Shown one piece after another: positions 8,876 through 18,423 of a stretch of 34,231 nt of DNA. Source of the DNA: Caulobacteraceae bacterium (GTDB lineage: Bacteria; Pseudomonadota; Alphaproteobacteria; Caulobacterales; Caulobacteraceae); assembly GCA_947447115.1 (NCBI GenBank), contig CANFKD010000011.1, forward strand, positions 1 to 34,231. The letters run 5' to 3'. The notes below the pieces were generated by a model. It ran no database searches, was not told where the DNA came from, and worked only from the letters and a program-made list of their open reading frames with translations. The translations under genes were made by a program, and so were the position numbers. Each line of letters opens with the position of its first letter. The stretch's first letter is position 1.

Positions 8876-9997
8876 GTGAACGCCACGCCCTCCTCTCGGC
8901 GCTATGATCTGGATGCCCTGCGCGTAGGGGCCTTTTTTCTGCTGATCTTTTACCATGTGGGCATGGTCTATGCCCCGTGGTGGTGGCACGTCAAAAGCAC
9001 CCATATCCTGCCGGACCTGACGCTGGCCATGGGTCTGATGAACCCGTGGCGGCTCACCCTGTTGTTCGTCATTTCGGGTATCGCGACCCGGTTCATGGGC
9101 GAGAAGATCGCCGATCGCCGCACCTCGGGCCGTGTCCTGATGCGCGAGCGAAGCCTGCGTCTTTTGGTGCCGTTCCTGTTTGCCGCCCTGGTGATCGTCC
9201 CCCCGCAGTCCTGGGTTCAACTGACAGAGATGCGGCGCTTTAGCGGCGGCTATCTGGAATTTTGGGGCCGGTATCTTAGCGGCGACCAGAGTTTTGGCAT
9301 CTTCCTGCCGACCTATAACCATATGTGGTTCGTTGGCTATCTTTGGCTCTACACCATGGTCGCGGCCATGGCTTGTACGCTGTTGCCGTGGCTTGACCGC
9401 GCTCTAAACCGCCTGATGGCTGGGGCCGGACTGATCCTCTTTCCGATTGCCGGATTTATGGCCTTAAGAGCCCTAGTCTATCCCCTCCATCCAGAGACCA
9501 TCATCCTTTGGGATGATCTCTATGCCCACCTGCATTTTGGCTTTGCCTTTGTGCTGGGCCTTGGTCTGGCCAAGATGGACAAGGCTTGGGCGCGGTTTGT
9601 GGCTTGGCGCCATTATGCCGCCGCAGGGGCCCTGATCATTGCGCTGTTCAGTCCGCGCCTCGGCTTTCATCTGGCCAATGGCACACCGGTCGGGCTTGAG
9701 ACCCACATATTGCGCTCGACCTATGCTTGGCTGGTGATTGCAGCCCTGTTTGGCTATGCGAACCGCCACATCCACAGGGGCAGCCCGACCTTGACCCTGC
9801 TCACGCGGGCGGTCTTTCCGTTCTACATCATCCACCAGACCGCGATTGTCCTGACCGCCTTTGCCATCAAGCGGCTGGGCCTGCCCGTCGCGGTGGAGGC
9901 GGGCGTGATCATAGCCAGCACAGGCCTTGCCTGCTGGGCGGGCTATTGGGTGGCCAATCGGACGCCCGTTTTGCGTAGCTTGATGGGGTTGAAGTAG
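8876..9997 (+). CDS. Acyltransferase family 3 (OpgC/MdoC-like) membrane protein, GTG start directly abutting the upstream stop
   Basis: 373 aa: YDLDALRVGAFFLLIFYHVGMVYAPWWW..., ...LTLLFVISGIATRFMGEK..., multiple TM segments; TGA/GTG junction at 8873..8878. Confidence 0.85.
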   Translation: MNATPSSRRYDLDALRVGAFFLLIFYHVGMVYAPWWWHVKSTHILPDLTLAMGLMNPWRLTLLFVISGIATRFMGEKIADRRTSGRVLMRERSLRLLVPFLFAALVIVPPQSWVQLTEMRRFSGGYLEFWGRYLSGDQSFGIFLPTYNHMWFVGYLWLYTMVAAMACTLLPWLDRALNRLMAGAGLILFPIAGFMALRALVYPLHPETIILWDDLYAHLHFGFAFVLGLGLAKMDKAWARFVAWRHYAAAGALIIALFSPRLGFHLANGTPVGLETHILRSTYAWLVIAALFGYANRHIHRGSPTLTLLTRAVFPFYIIHQTAIVLTAFAIKRLGLPVAVEAGVIIASTGLACWAGYWVANRTPVLRSLMGLK

Positions 9998-10017
9998 GGG
10001 CAAGCAAGAAAACAAGG

Positions 10018-10101
10018 CCCTCACCCAACCCTCTCCCACAGGGAGAGGGCTAAGAACGGATAAGCCCTCGCCCCCTTGGGGGAGAGGGTTGGGTGAGGGG
10101 G
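10018..10101. repeat. REP-like family A element, copy 3 (perfect outer arms)
   Basis: CCCTCACCCAACCCTCTCCC ... GGGAGAGGGTTGGGTGAGGG are perfect reverse complements. Confidence 0.93.
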
Positions 10102-10123
10102 ACATCCACAAACCCCTCCACCG

Positions 10124-10211
10124 CCTTCCCCGCGAAGGCGGGGATCCAGTGGGTCGATTACCGCCGGAGTGAAAAGGTCTGGGTCCCCGCCTGCGCGGGA
10201 AACGCGGGATG
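10124..10211. repeat. REP-like family B element, copy 2, as an inverted pair
   Basis: TTCCCCGCGAAGGCGGGGATCCAG ... CTGGGTCCCCGCCTGCGCGGGAA form inverted arms around an internal CCGCCGGAGTGAAAAGGT segment also seen at 4189. Confidence 0.88.
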
Positions 10212-10220
10212 TAGTACCCC

Positions 10221-11225
10221 CTAAATATCCAAGCAGATCTTACCAAAGTGCGTGGCTGAGGCCTGATGGCGGAAGGCGTCGGCGATGGACTCAAGCGGAT
10301 AGTGGCTGTCGATCACCGGGCGGATACCCGACACGTCGATGGCGCGGATCATTTCCTGCTGCTGGCGGCGGTTGCCGACGGTCAGGCCCTGAACGCGAAG
10401 CTGCTTGCTCATGATCATCACCGTCGAGACCGGTCCGGCATAGCCTGCCAAGACCCCGATCAGGGCGATGTGACCGCCAATGCGGGTCGCCGCGATGGAC
10501 TGGGCCATGGTGCCTGAGCCACCGATCTCGACCACATGATCGACGCCGCGCCGACCGGTGAGCTTTTGGGCCGTAACACCCCACTCCTCGTCCTTGCGAT
10601 AGTTGATCAGATGATCGGCGCCCATGGCTTCGAGCCGTTGCAGCTTCTCATCGGAAGACGAGGTGGCAATGACCGTAGCCCCAGCGGCCTTGGCGAACTG
10701 AAGGGCGAAGATCGAGACGCCGCCGGTGCCCTGCACCAGAACCGTGTCCCCGGCCTTAAGATTGCCATTGGGCACCAGAGCGCGCCAAGCGGTTAGGCCG
10801 GCGCAGGTCAGGGTCGCAGCCTCAGCGTGGCTATAGCCCTTGGGAGCGTGGGTGAAGGCGGCGGTGGGCATGGTCACAATCTGACGGGCAAAGCCGTCGG
10901 CGCTATCACCGGGGACATGGCCCATATTGGACAGGTCTGCATCGCCATTGGGCCAGTTGGGGAAGAAGGTGCTGACGACATTATCGCCCACCGCAAACTC
11001 GCTGACGCCTTCGCCGACGGCCGTCACCACACCGGCACCATCAGACATGGGGATACGGCCCTCAGGGGTCGGGATCGCGCCGAGCACGACCATATAGTCG
11101 TGATAGTTCAGCGAGCTGGCATGGATGCGCACGGTGATTTCGCCCCGGCCAGGGGCGGCGGCCTCTGCGGTGCCGACCGTGAGATTGTCCAGCCCGCCGG
11201 GCTGCTTGAGACGAATAGCTTTCAT
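10221..11225 (-). CDS. NAD(P)-dependent medium-chain alcohol dehydrogenase / quinone oxidoreductase family
   Basis: 334 aa: LNYHDYMVVLGAIPTPEGRIPMSDGAGVVTAVGEGVSEFAVGDNV; Rossmann segment AGDTVLVQGTGGVSIFALQFAKAAGATVIATSSSDEKLQ. Confidence 0.92.
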   Translation of the reverse strand: MKAIRLKQPGGLDNLTVGTAEAAAPGRGEITVRIHASSLNYHDYMVVLGAIPTPEGRIPMSDGAGVVTAVGEGVSEFAVGDNVVSTFFPNWPNGDADLSNMGHVPGDSADGFARQIVTMPTAAFTHAPKGYSHAEAATLTCAGLTAWRALVPNGNLKAGDTVLVQGTGGVSIFALQFAKAAGATVIATSSSDEKLQRLEAMGADHLINYRKDEEWGVTAQKLTGRRGVDHVVEIGGSGTMAQSIAATRIGGHIALIGVLAGYAGPVSTVMIMSKQLRVQGLTVGNRRQQQEMIRAIDVSGIRPVIDSHYPLESIADAFRHQASATHFGKICLDI

Positions 11226-11367
11226 GGTCGTTCCTCCGGGTCGGTCCCTACAGACCTGTTTATCTTATCGCCGTTATCTTGAACCAGCCGACAGACCTTG
11301 CCAACCGTGTCGCTGCGTAAGCCTTGAGGTATTGGTTTCAGTCCTGTGCCGCATTTAGAAGAACCAG

Positions 11368-12609
11368 CTAGGTGCCTGATGAAAGCTCGTCAAACCATCG
11401 CCGGATGAGCGGAACGGCATGGAGCACTGACTCGCCATGCCCATAGGGACCCACCGGTAGCGCTTGCACATTGCCGCCGCGATGGCCTGCAGACTTGGCA
11501 AAGGCCAGAGAGTCGTTAGGGGTAACATCCACATCTTTGGTGCCGAAATAGGCGTGAAAAGGTGCCTGAGGCGCCCAGTCCAGCACCCCATTTGCCCGCG
11601 CCGCGTCAAGAAACCAGTGCTTGCCACCCGTCGCCTCGGCGTTCAGAAAATCTGTCCGGAACATATCGCGCGGATTGCGGGGCAATAGCTTGAGAACATC
11701 AGCGCCGTGAGATCCGTTCAAAGCCTGACGCACCAGCTTTGCACCGGGCCCAGTCAGAACCGTGTCTAATGCGTGGCCATAGTAGGTTGCCCACGACTGG
11801 GCAGCCAAGCCGAGGTAGACGGATGAACCGGCAGACCTTCCTTGAAGTGCAAAAGGAATTGAAAGTCCGACGAGGTCATAGGCACCCGCAACTGCCGCCG
11901 TCGCCCTGACCCGCATCGGCGGCTGCTTTTCCTGCTCCAAGGCCCGATGCAAGATCGCCGCATCGTGACCACCCTGTGAAAAGCCTGCCACGAAAACGCT
12001 TTTCTCTGGAACGCTCAGGAGGCCGCCAAGGCCGCGCGCCGCAATCTCCAGCAGATCGAACGTGACCGACAGCGTGCTGGGGTTGTAAAGATAGGCCTGA
12101 GGCGCATGGGATACCCCAAGCCCCAAAAGGTCCGGTGCTATCACGGCATAACCACCGCCCGCAAAAGCGGCTGAAATCGCAACACCCTCTTGAAGACTCG
12201 GTCGTGAAATCGACTGAGTACGATCAGGGTTCGTACCGTGCATCCACAGAACGAGCCCACGCGGAGCCGTCCCATTCGGGATGCTGACAAGCGCCGAAAC
12301 CAGTACCGGTGCTCCATTTGTCGACGACCAATAGGTCAGCCGATAGGGCGTGAAGGCATGGTCAACCGGGATGGACGGTACGACTTTTGCGAGCCCCAGA
12401 ACCATCTGGTTCACAAGGGTCGGATACCAACCCAGCCGAACCAAGGAGACGATCGTTCCAGGAGGACGTGGACGCGTTGCGAGACGATTGTCACCTTCAC
12501 GTTCGGCGCAACCGCTTGCGACAGCCAATCCAGCGGCACCGATGAGGGCACCAACAACAGCCCGTCTCCCGATTGTGCCTCGCGCGTCATCCCTAAAAAG
12601 GCCGGTCAC
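11368..12609 (-). CDS. Secretory lipase (LIP family, PF03583-like) alpha/beta hydrolase, predicted exported lipoprotein
   Basis: 413 aa; N-terminus GRRAVVGALIGAAGLAVASGC resembles a Tat/lipobox signal; nucleophile elbow VFVAGFSQGGHDA; YLYNPSTLSVTFDLLEIAARGLG. Confidence 0.8.
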   Translation of the reverse strand: MTGLFRDDARGTIGRRAVVGALIGAAGLAVASGCAEREGDNRLATRPRPPGTIVSLVRLGWYPTLVNQMVLGLAKVVPSIPVDHAFTPYRLTYWSSTNGAPVLVSALVSIPNGTAPRGLVLWMHGTNPDRTQSISRPSLQEGVAISAAFAGGGYAVIAPDLLGLGVSHAPQAYLYNPSTLSVTFDLLEIAARGLGGLLSVPEKSVFVAGFSQGGHDAAILHRALEQEKQPPMRVRATAAVAGAYDLVGLSIPFALQGRSAGSSVYLGLAAQSWATYYGHALDTVLTGPGAKLVRQALNGSHGADVLKLLPRNPRDMFRTDFLNAEATGGKHWFLDAARANGVLDWAPQAPFHAYFGTKDVDVTPNDSLAFAKSAGHRGGNVQALPVGPYGHGESVLHAVPLIRRWFDELSSGT

Positions 12610-12726
12610 CCTAATCTCCTTAGAACGGACGTCGGAATAAAAGACACCATATGATTTTCAACGGATCTGAAGCGCTGTGGGAACGACGGTCGGCCGCAAG
12701 CTTGGCTTTTGTCAGTGTTCGCGCGC

Positions 12727-14022
12727 CTAACCCTTGAGCGCCAAGTCCAGAGCGTCCTTGTCCAGCGCCCCTTCCCAGCGGGCGACGACAATGGTGGCGA
12801 CGGCATTGCCGATGAAGTTGGTGATGGCCCGGCACTCAGACATGAACCGATCAATGCCAAGGATCAGGGCCATGCCCGCCACCGGTACCGAGGGCATCAC
12901 CGACAGGGTCGCGGCCAAGGTGATGAACCCCGCGCCCGTCACGCCCGCTGCGCCCTTAGAACTGATCATCGCCACGCCGAGCAGAAGGAGCTGATCGCCT
13001 AGGCTCAGATGCACGCCCGTCGCCTGAGCAATGAACAGGGCCGCTAAGGTCATATAGATGTTGGTGCCATCGAGATTGAAGGAATAGCCGGTCGGAACGA
13101 CCAGACCGACAATCGGCTTGGCACAGCCCGCCCGTTCCAACTTGTCCATCAGGCTCGGCAGGGCCGATTCCGACGAGCTGGTGCCCAAGACCAAGAACAG
13201 CTCGGTCTTCAGATAGGCAATCAGGCGAAAGATCGAAAAGCCATTGAACCTGGCCACCAGACCCAGAACAACCACCACAAACAGGGCCGAGGTCAGATAG
13301 AAACAGGCGACCAAGGTGGCCAGATGGACGAGGGAGCCAATGCCATATTTGCCGATGGTAAAGGCGAAGGCCCCGAAGGCGCCAAGGGGCGCCGCCTTCA
13401 TAAGGATGGCGACGAGGCGGAAAAAGCCGTGGCTCAGAGACTCCAGCAGATCAACCACCGGCTTGCCCTTATCGCCGACCAGAAACAGCGCAATGCCGAA
13501 GGTGATCGAGAAGAACAGGACCTGCAGGATGTTGCCATCGACAAAGGCGCTGGCCACCGTGTCTGGAATGATGGCCGTCAGGAACCCGACAATAGTGGTC
13601 TCGTGGGCCTTAGCCGCAAAGTCCGCGACCTTGGTCGTGTCGAGGCTAGCCGGATCGATATTCATGCCCGCGCCGGGCTGAACCACGTTGGCCACAATCA
13701 GACCAATGATCAGGGCCAGGGTCGAGAAGGTCAGGAAATAGGCAAAGGCCTTGGCCGTGGCCCGGCCAAAGGTCTTCAGATCGCTCATCCCGGCAATGCC
13801 CGTGACAATGGTCAGGAAAATGACCGGCCCGATGACCATCTTGACGAGCTTGATGAAGGCATCGCCCAGCGGCTTGAGCGACTCGCCCAAGGCTGGATTG
13901 AAGTGCCCGATCAGGGCCCCTGCCGTAATCGCGATCAAGACCTGAAAATAGAGATGGCTGTACCAGGGGGCCTTAGTCGCCCCATCCGTCGTCGTCTCTG
14001 CCGTTGTCATTTTCCGCCCCAC
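12727..14022 (-). CDS. dctA: Dicarboxylate/amino acid:cation symporter (DctA family)
   Basis: 431 aa: [104 protein letters not shown]. Start may be the internal Met ([10 protein letters not shown]). Confidence 0.95.
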   Translation of the reverse strand: MGRKMTTAETTTDGATKAPWYSHLYFQVLIAITAGALIGHFNPALGESLKPLGDAFIKLVKMVIGPVIFLTIVTGIAGMSDLKTFGRATAKAFAYFLTFSTLALIIGLIVANVVQPGAGMNIDPASLDTTKVADFAAKAHETTIVGFLTAIIPDTVASAFVDGNILQVLFFSITFGIALFLVGDKGKPVVDLLESLSHGFFRLVAILMKAAPLGAFGAFAFTIGKYGIGSLVHLATLVACFYLTSALFVVVVLGLVARFNGFSIFRLIAYLKTELFLVLGTSSSESALPSLMDKLERAGCAKPIVGLVVPTGYSFNLDGTNIYMTLAALFIAQATGVHLSLGDQLLLLGVAMISSKGAAGVTGAGFITLAATLSVMPSVPVAGMALILGIDRFMSECRAITNFIGNAVATIVVARWEGALDKDALDLALKG

Positions 14023-14068
14023 CTTAATCTTGCCTGCAAGATTGCTGGGTCGGCGGCGTTAGGCAAGC

Positions 14069-15352
14069 CTACATCACGAAGAACATGGCGGTCACGGCAA
14101 TGGCCATGATCACGGTCGCGGCCCAGCCAAAGAGTCTCTGACCAGGTGTGGCGACAAAGGCTCCCATGCGACGACGGCTGGTGGCGACCACCATCATCGC
14201 TGCCATGATCGGAACCGAGATGACGCCATTGACCACAGCGCTCCAATAGAGGGCCTTGATCGGGTCAATGGGGCTAAATCCAAGGGCCACGCCCAAGATC
14301 ATGGCTGCCGCGATCACACCGTAGAACCCACGCGCCTCATAGGCCTTACGCTCTAACCCCTCAGGCCAGCCGCGCGCCTCGGCAATGGCATAGGCGGCTG
14401 ATCCGGCCAGCACCGGCACGGCCAAGAGGCCGGTCCCGATAATGCCCAGACTGAACAGCAAAAAGGCCCCTTCCCCGGCAATGGGGCGCAGGGCCATGGC
14501 CGCTTGGGCCGCCGTCTCGATCTTGTCGATACCCTGATCATGCAGGGCTACGGCTGCAGCCAAGATGATCGCCATACTGATCAGATTGGAAAAGGCCATG
14601 CCGACATAGGTATCCAGACCAATACGGCGAAGCTGGGCCGGGGCCTCTTCGGGATGGGTGCGCAGATCATGATCGAGCGGCGCCGCGTCGAGCTCCTCGA
14701 CCTCCTGAGAACTTTGCCAAAAGAACATGTAGGGGCTGATGGTCGTGCCAAAGACCGCCACCACCATGGTCAGGGTGTCGCGGTTCCACTCTAGGTGCGG
14801 CCAGACCGTGCGGGCGGCGACCTCGAGCCACGGCACCTGCACCGTCATCACCACCGCCACATAGGAAAAGAGCGACAGGGTCAGCCATTTCAGCACCCGC
14901 ACATAGCGGTGATAGGGCATCAAGACCTGCAAGAGGAGTGACAGGACCCCAAACATCAGGGCAAGGCCATGCTCGCCAAAGCCAAGCACGAGGGCCGAGG
15001 CCTGCCCCATGGCGGCAATGTCGGCGGCAATGTTCAAGGTATTGGTGAAGAACAGCAAACCCACCAGAATATTCAGCACCACGGGCGGAAAGGTCTGTTT
15101 GATATTGCTGGCCAAACCTTGCCCGGTGACCCGGCCGATCCGCGCACTGACCGACTGGATCGCCGCCATCAGGGGAAAGGTCGCAACGATGGTCCAGAGC
15201 ATATTGAGGCCAAAGACCGCCCCGGCCTGCGAATGGGTCGAGATACCGCCTGGATCGACATCGGCCGCGCCCGTGATGAGGCCCGGACCGAGATTGCTCA
15301 GCAATGAGGCCTTGCGGGGCGTCGATGGTTCAAGTGGCTTAGGAATTCGCAA
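14069..15352 (-). CDS. NRAMP-like divalent metal transporter with non-canonical metal-site motifs
   Basis: 427 aa: NLGPGLITGAADVDPGGISTHSQAGAVFGLN (TM1-like DPGG instead of DPGN) and VFGTTISPYMFFWQSSQEVEE (TM6-like SPY instead of MPH). Confidence 0.88.
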   Translation of the reverse strand: MRIPKPLEPSTPRKASLLSNLGPGLITGAADVDPGGISTHSQAGAVFGLNMLWTIVATFPLMAAIQSVSARIGRVTGQGLASNIKQTFPPVVLNILVGLLFFTNTLNIAADIAAMGQASALVLGFGEHGLALMFGVLSLLLQVLMPYHRYVRVLKWLTLSLFSYVAVVMTVQVPWLEVAARTVWPHLEWNRDTLTMVVAVFGTTISPYMFFWQSSQEVEELDAAPLDHDLRTHPEEAPAQLRRIGLDTYVGMAFSNLISMAIILAAAVALHDQGIDKIETAAQAAMALRPIAGEGAFLLFSLGIIGTGLLAVPVLAGSAAYAIAEARGWPEGLERKAYEARGFYGVIAAAMILGVALGFSPIDPIKALYWSAVVNGVISVPIMAAMMVVATSRRRMGAFVATPGQRLFGWAATVIMAIAVTAMFFVM

Positions 15353-15427
15353 GAATGTGCCTTCCGATAGGGACCAGCCGAAAGCCTTGTGCCTTTGGCC
15401 AGCCCCTGTCTATGGAATTAGATATAT

Positions 15428-17428
15428 TCAGGGCCGCGTGACGATGGGGAAGTCCCCGCCGCCCTTGTCGAACAGTTCGGTCAACTTGCCGAAGGCCCGC
15501 ATATCCCCGTCGATCTTAGCCTTGCCGGTCATCACCGCTGAGGCCAGCGATGTGCCCATCAGGATGCTTTGCAAGAACAGGGGACGGGCCACGGTCAAGG
15601 TCGCATCGACCGGTCCCGGCGCCGCGCCCGGTTCAGCGATCAGGACGCCATTGCGCAAGCGGATATAGACGCTCTCATTGCGGTCCGGGAATACCATGGC
15701 CAGCTTGAGATTGACGCCTTCAGCCTTTGCCGCATCGAGCCTCACGGACAGAAGATCAAACAGCATGGCGGTCGGCAGGTTGGCGACCATATCGCTGGAC
15801 ATGGGCAGGCTCGCCGACTTTTGCACGCCCTTGCGCAGTTCGGTTGCGCCCATCAGATAGATGTTTCGGCCCAGCGAGCTTTCCTGCTGATAGCCCAACT
15901 GATCATAGGCGCTGGCCAGCATCTCGCGCGCAGCGACATTGGCGGCATCGCCCATCACCACATTGTTCAGCAAGGTTGCGGCCCAGCTATAGTCACCCTT
16001 GTCGATGGACAGCTTGGCCAGAGCCATGACCTTATCGGCCCCGCCCATGGCTTCGACATAGCGCTTGCCCTCTTCAGCCGGTGGCAGATCGGCGAGGTGA
16101 ACCGGATTGCCATCGTACCAGCCCATATAGCGCTGATAGACAGCGCGGCTGTTGAACCTCATGGTTCCGTAATAGCCCTTGTTGTACCAGTTATCGTTCA
16201 GGCTCTTGGGCAGGACGACCTTGGCCGCGATCTCTTCACCGGTCAGGCCCTGGTTCATCAGCCGTACCGACTGGTCGTGCAAGAACTTGTAGGCGTCGCG
16301 GTGATTTTCCAAGAAGCTATTGACCTCGGCCTTACCAAAGCGCGGCCAGCCATGGCTGGTGAACATAATATCCGTATTGGCCCCATAGAGCCGCACCGAC
16401 TCCGTCAGATATTCGGCCCAAGCCTTAGAGTCGCGCACCAGAGCGCCGCGCGGGGTTAGGACATTGTGCATGGTCACATTGGCATTTTCGGCCATGCAGA
16501 GAATCTTCAGATCGGGCAGGAAGAGGTTCATCTCCGCTGGCGCTTCGGTGCCAGGCGTGATCTGGAACTGGACCCGCACCCCATCAAGGACCATCTCTTC
16601 TCCCGTCCTGGTGATCGAGACCGTAGGCGCGATCAGGGTGACGGTGCCCTTGGACACCGCCATGCCGATACCGCTGCCCATCTGACCCTGCGGTCCGGGG
16701 GAGAGGAAATGGCCGAACTGATAGGTGGCGCGCCGGTTCATGGCCGTACCGGCAATGATATTTTCCGAGACAGCCTGTTCCATAAAGCCTTGCGGGGCGA
16801 TGACCTGAACCTTGCCCGCGTCGACATCCTTCTGGTCGATCATGCCCTTGACGCCGCCGAAATGGTCGCCGTGACTGTGGGTATAGATCACGGCCACGAT
16901 GGGTCGGACGCCGAGCTTTTCATTGACCAGGTCGAGCGCCGCCTTGGCCACCTCGGCGCTGGTCAGGGGGTCGATGACGATCCAGCCGGTCTTGCCCTTG
17001 ATGAAGGTGACATTGGAAATATCAAAGCCGCGCACCTGCCAGATGGTGTCGGAAACCTGAAACAGCCCCGACTTGGCGAGGACCTGATCATGACGCCATA
17101 GGCTGGGATTGACCGTGTCGGGCGCATCGCCCTTGACGAAACTATAGGCATTCAGGTCCCAGACCACCGCCCCATCCGCCCGCTTGATGATCGGATCACT
17201 GCGCGTGCCGATATAGCCGCGCGAGGCAAAGTCAAAATCCTGACGGTCGGCAAAGGGCAGGGTCTTGGCCAGCGCGCTCTGCGCCGCCTTGGTGGCCGCA
17301 GAGGCCGGATCGCCCGCATGGGCCGGAACTGCGGTGAGAGCGGCCATGGCCACCATGCTCATCAGGGTCTTTCGCAACATCTTCTTAAGGTCCATTCGAT
17401 GGTTCAGGGTGCGCCGATTGGTGTTCAA
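15428..17428 (-). CDS. Linear primary alkylsulfatase (SdsA1/YjcS-like): MBL fold with C-terminal SCP2-like domain, signal peptide
   Basis: 666 aa: ...AMAALTAVPAHAG signal; zinc motif VIYTHSHGDHFGG; FTSHGWPRFG; C-terminal VDATLTVARPLFLQSILMG...KIDGDMRAFGKLTELFD (SCP2). Confidence 0.93.
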   Translation of the reverse strand: MNTNRRTLNHRMDLKKMLRKTLMSMVAMAALTAVPAHAGDPASAATKAAQSALAKTLPFADRQDFDFASRGYIGTRSDPIIKRADGAVVWDLNAYSFVKGDAPDTVNPSLWRHDQVLAKSGLFQVSDTIWQVRGFDISNVTFIKGKTGWIVIDPLTSAEVAKAALDLVNEKLGVRPIVAVIYTHSHGDHFGGVKGMIDQKDVDAGKVQVIAPQGFMEQAVSENIIAGTAMNRRATYQFGHFLSPGPQGQMGSGIGMAVSKGTVTLIAPTVSITRTGEEMVLDGVRVQFQITPGTEAPAEMNLFLPDLKILCMAENANVTMHNVLTPRGALVRDSKAWAEYLTESVRLYGANTDIMFTSHGWPRFGKAEVNSFLENHRDAYKFLHDQSVRLMNQGLTGEEIAAKVVLPKSLNDNWYNKGYYGTMRFNSRAVYQRYMGWYDGNPVHLADLPPAEEGKRYVEAMGGADKVMALAKLSIDKGDYSWAATLLNNVVMGDAANVAAREMLASAYDQLGYQQESSLGRNIYLMGATELRKGVQKSASLPMSSDMVANLPTAMLFDLLSVRLDAAKAEGVNLKLAMVFPDRNESVYIRLRNGVLIAEPGAAPGPVDATLTVARPLFLQSILMGTSLASAVMTGKAKIDGDMRAFGKLTELFDKGGGDFPIVTRP

Positions 17429-17467
17429 GTGAGACGCGCCGCCTTCGGCCCGTCCCGTCTTAATGGC

Positions 17468-18040
17468 CTAAAGGGCCTTGTCCATGCCCGGTAGGATCAG
17501 GGGCGGGCGATCGCCGCCCATCTGTTCTTGGCTTTCAATGTCGACATCAAAGGTGACGAGGAACCGCGAGACCATGAAATAGTAGCCGCAGGTGAGGACC
17601 AGCTCTTGCAGGGGACGCAGACCGATCAGGTCCATCATCTGATGGAACTGATCATCGCTGGGCCGTCCGAGCGCCAGCACCGTCTCGACCATGGCGCAGA
17701 CCGCCTGCTCGAGCGGGGTTAGGACCGCCATGTCGCCCGCAATGACCGCGTCGATCCGCGCGTCCGCAATCTTGTAGGCCTGAGCGATGCGGCGGTGTTG
17801 ATAGACCTCATAGGCCGATCCGGTAATGACCCCGACCCGCAGGATCACGATCTCGCGCAGCCAAGGGTCAAGTTGCGTATGGGATAGGAGCTGATTGCCC
17901 AGCCTGGTCACCCCATCGACCAGATCGCCACTATGGGCCAGCATGGCAAAGAGGTTGAGCGGCGGCAGCTTTTCCATCGCCGCCTTGGCCCGGCCCTCCA
18001 GCCTTGATCGATCAAAATAGGGTACGCGGGCCATGGGCAT
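17468..18040 (-). CDS. Carboxymuconolactone decarboxylase / AhpD-fold family protein
   Basis: 190 aa: LDPWLREIVILRVGVITGSAYEVYQHRRIAQAYKIADARIDAVIAGD; lacks the AhpD CxxC. Confidence 0.82.
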   Translation of the reverse strand: MPMARVPYFDRSRLEGRAKAAMEKLPPLNLFAMLAHSGDLVDGVTRLGNQLLSHTQLDPWLREIVILRVGVITGSAYEVYQHRRIAQAYKIADARIDAVIAGDMAVLTPLEQAVCAMVETVLALGRPSDDQFHQMMDLIGLRPLQELVLTCGYYFMVSRFLVTFDVDIESQEQMGGDRPPLILPGMDKAL

Positions 18041-18118
18041 CCTCCATCCATACCCGTCTTGAGCGGCGGGCTTAGGAGGCCAGTCTTTCAGACTTTTCCA
18101 ATCTAAGCCATGGGCCAG

Positions 18119-18418
18119 TTAGGCCGACAGGCGGTCAGATTGACGCTCAGCGGTGGGGGAATAGGTCGGCGCCCTCAAACCATCAAACCGCGCCGCCGCC
18201 CGTCCGAACAGGGCCACCGGGTCAAGATCGAGCGCCCGGGCGATGGTATAGAACTCCAACAGCTCCACCCGTCTCTGGCGCTGTTCGATGGCGCAGATAT
18301 GGGACTGGACCTTGCCAATGCGGCGCGCCAAGGCCCTCTGGGTCAGACCGGCGGCAAGACGGGCCTCGATCAGCAGGTCCACCAGTTCGGCATAGTCATC
18401 AGTGAAGATCGCATTCAT
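18119..18418 (-). CDS. XRE-family small HTH transcriptional regulator
   Basis: From ATG at 18418: MNAIFTDDYAELVDLLIEARLAAGLTQRALARRIGKVQSHICAIEQRQRRVELLEFYTIARALDLDPVALF. The track's longer ORF start (18514) would overlap eda. Confidence 0.9.
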   Translation of the reverse strand: MNAIFTDDYAELVDLLIEARLAAGLTQRALARRIGKVQSHICAIEQRQRRVELLEFYTIARALDLDPVALFGRAAARFDGLRAPTYSPTAERQSDRLSA

Positions 18419-18423
18419 GGCAC

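Noticed and set aside
13324-14109. 261-aa plus-strand ORF antisense to dctA
   Set aside because: Shadow ORF over a well-conserved transporter gene; charged low-complexity sequence.
15569-16459. 296-aa plus-strand ORF antisense to the alkylsulfatase
   Set aside because: Shadow ORF; the minus-strand protein has complete family motifs across the same region.
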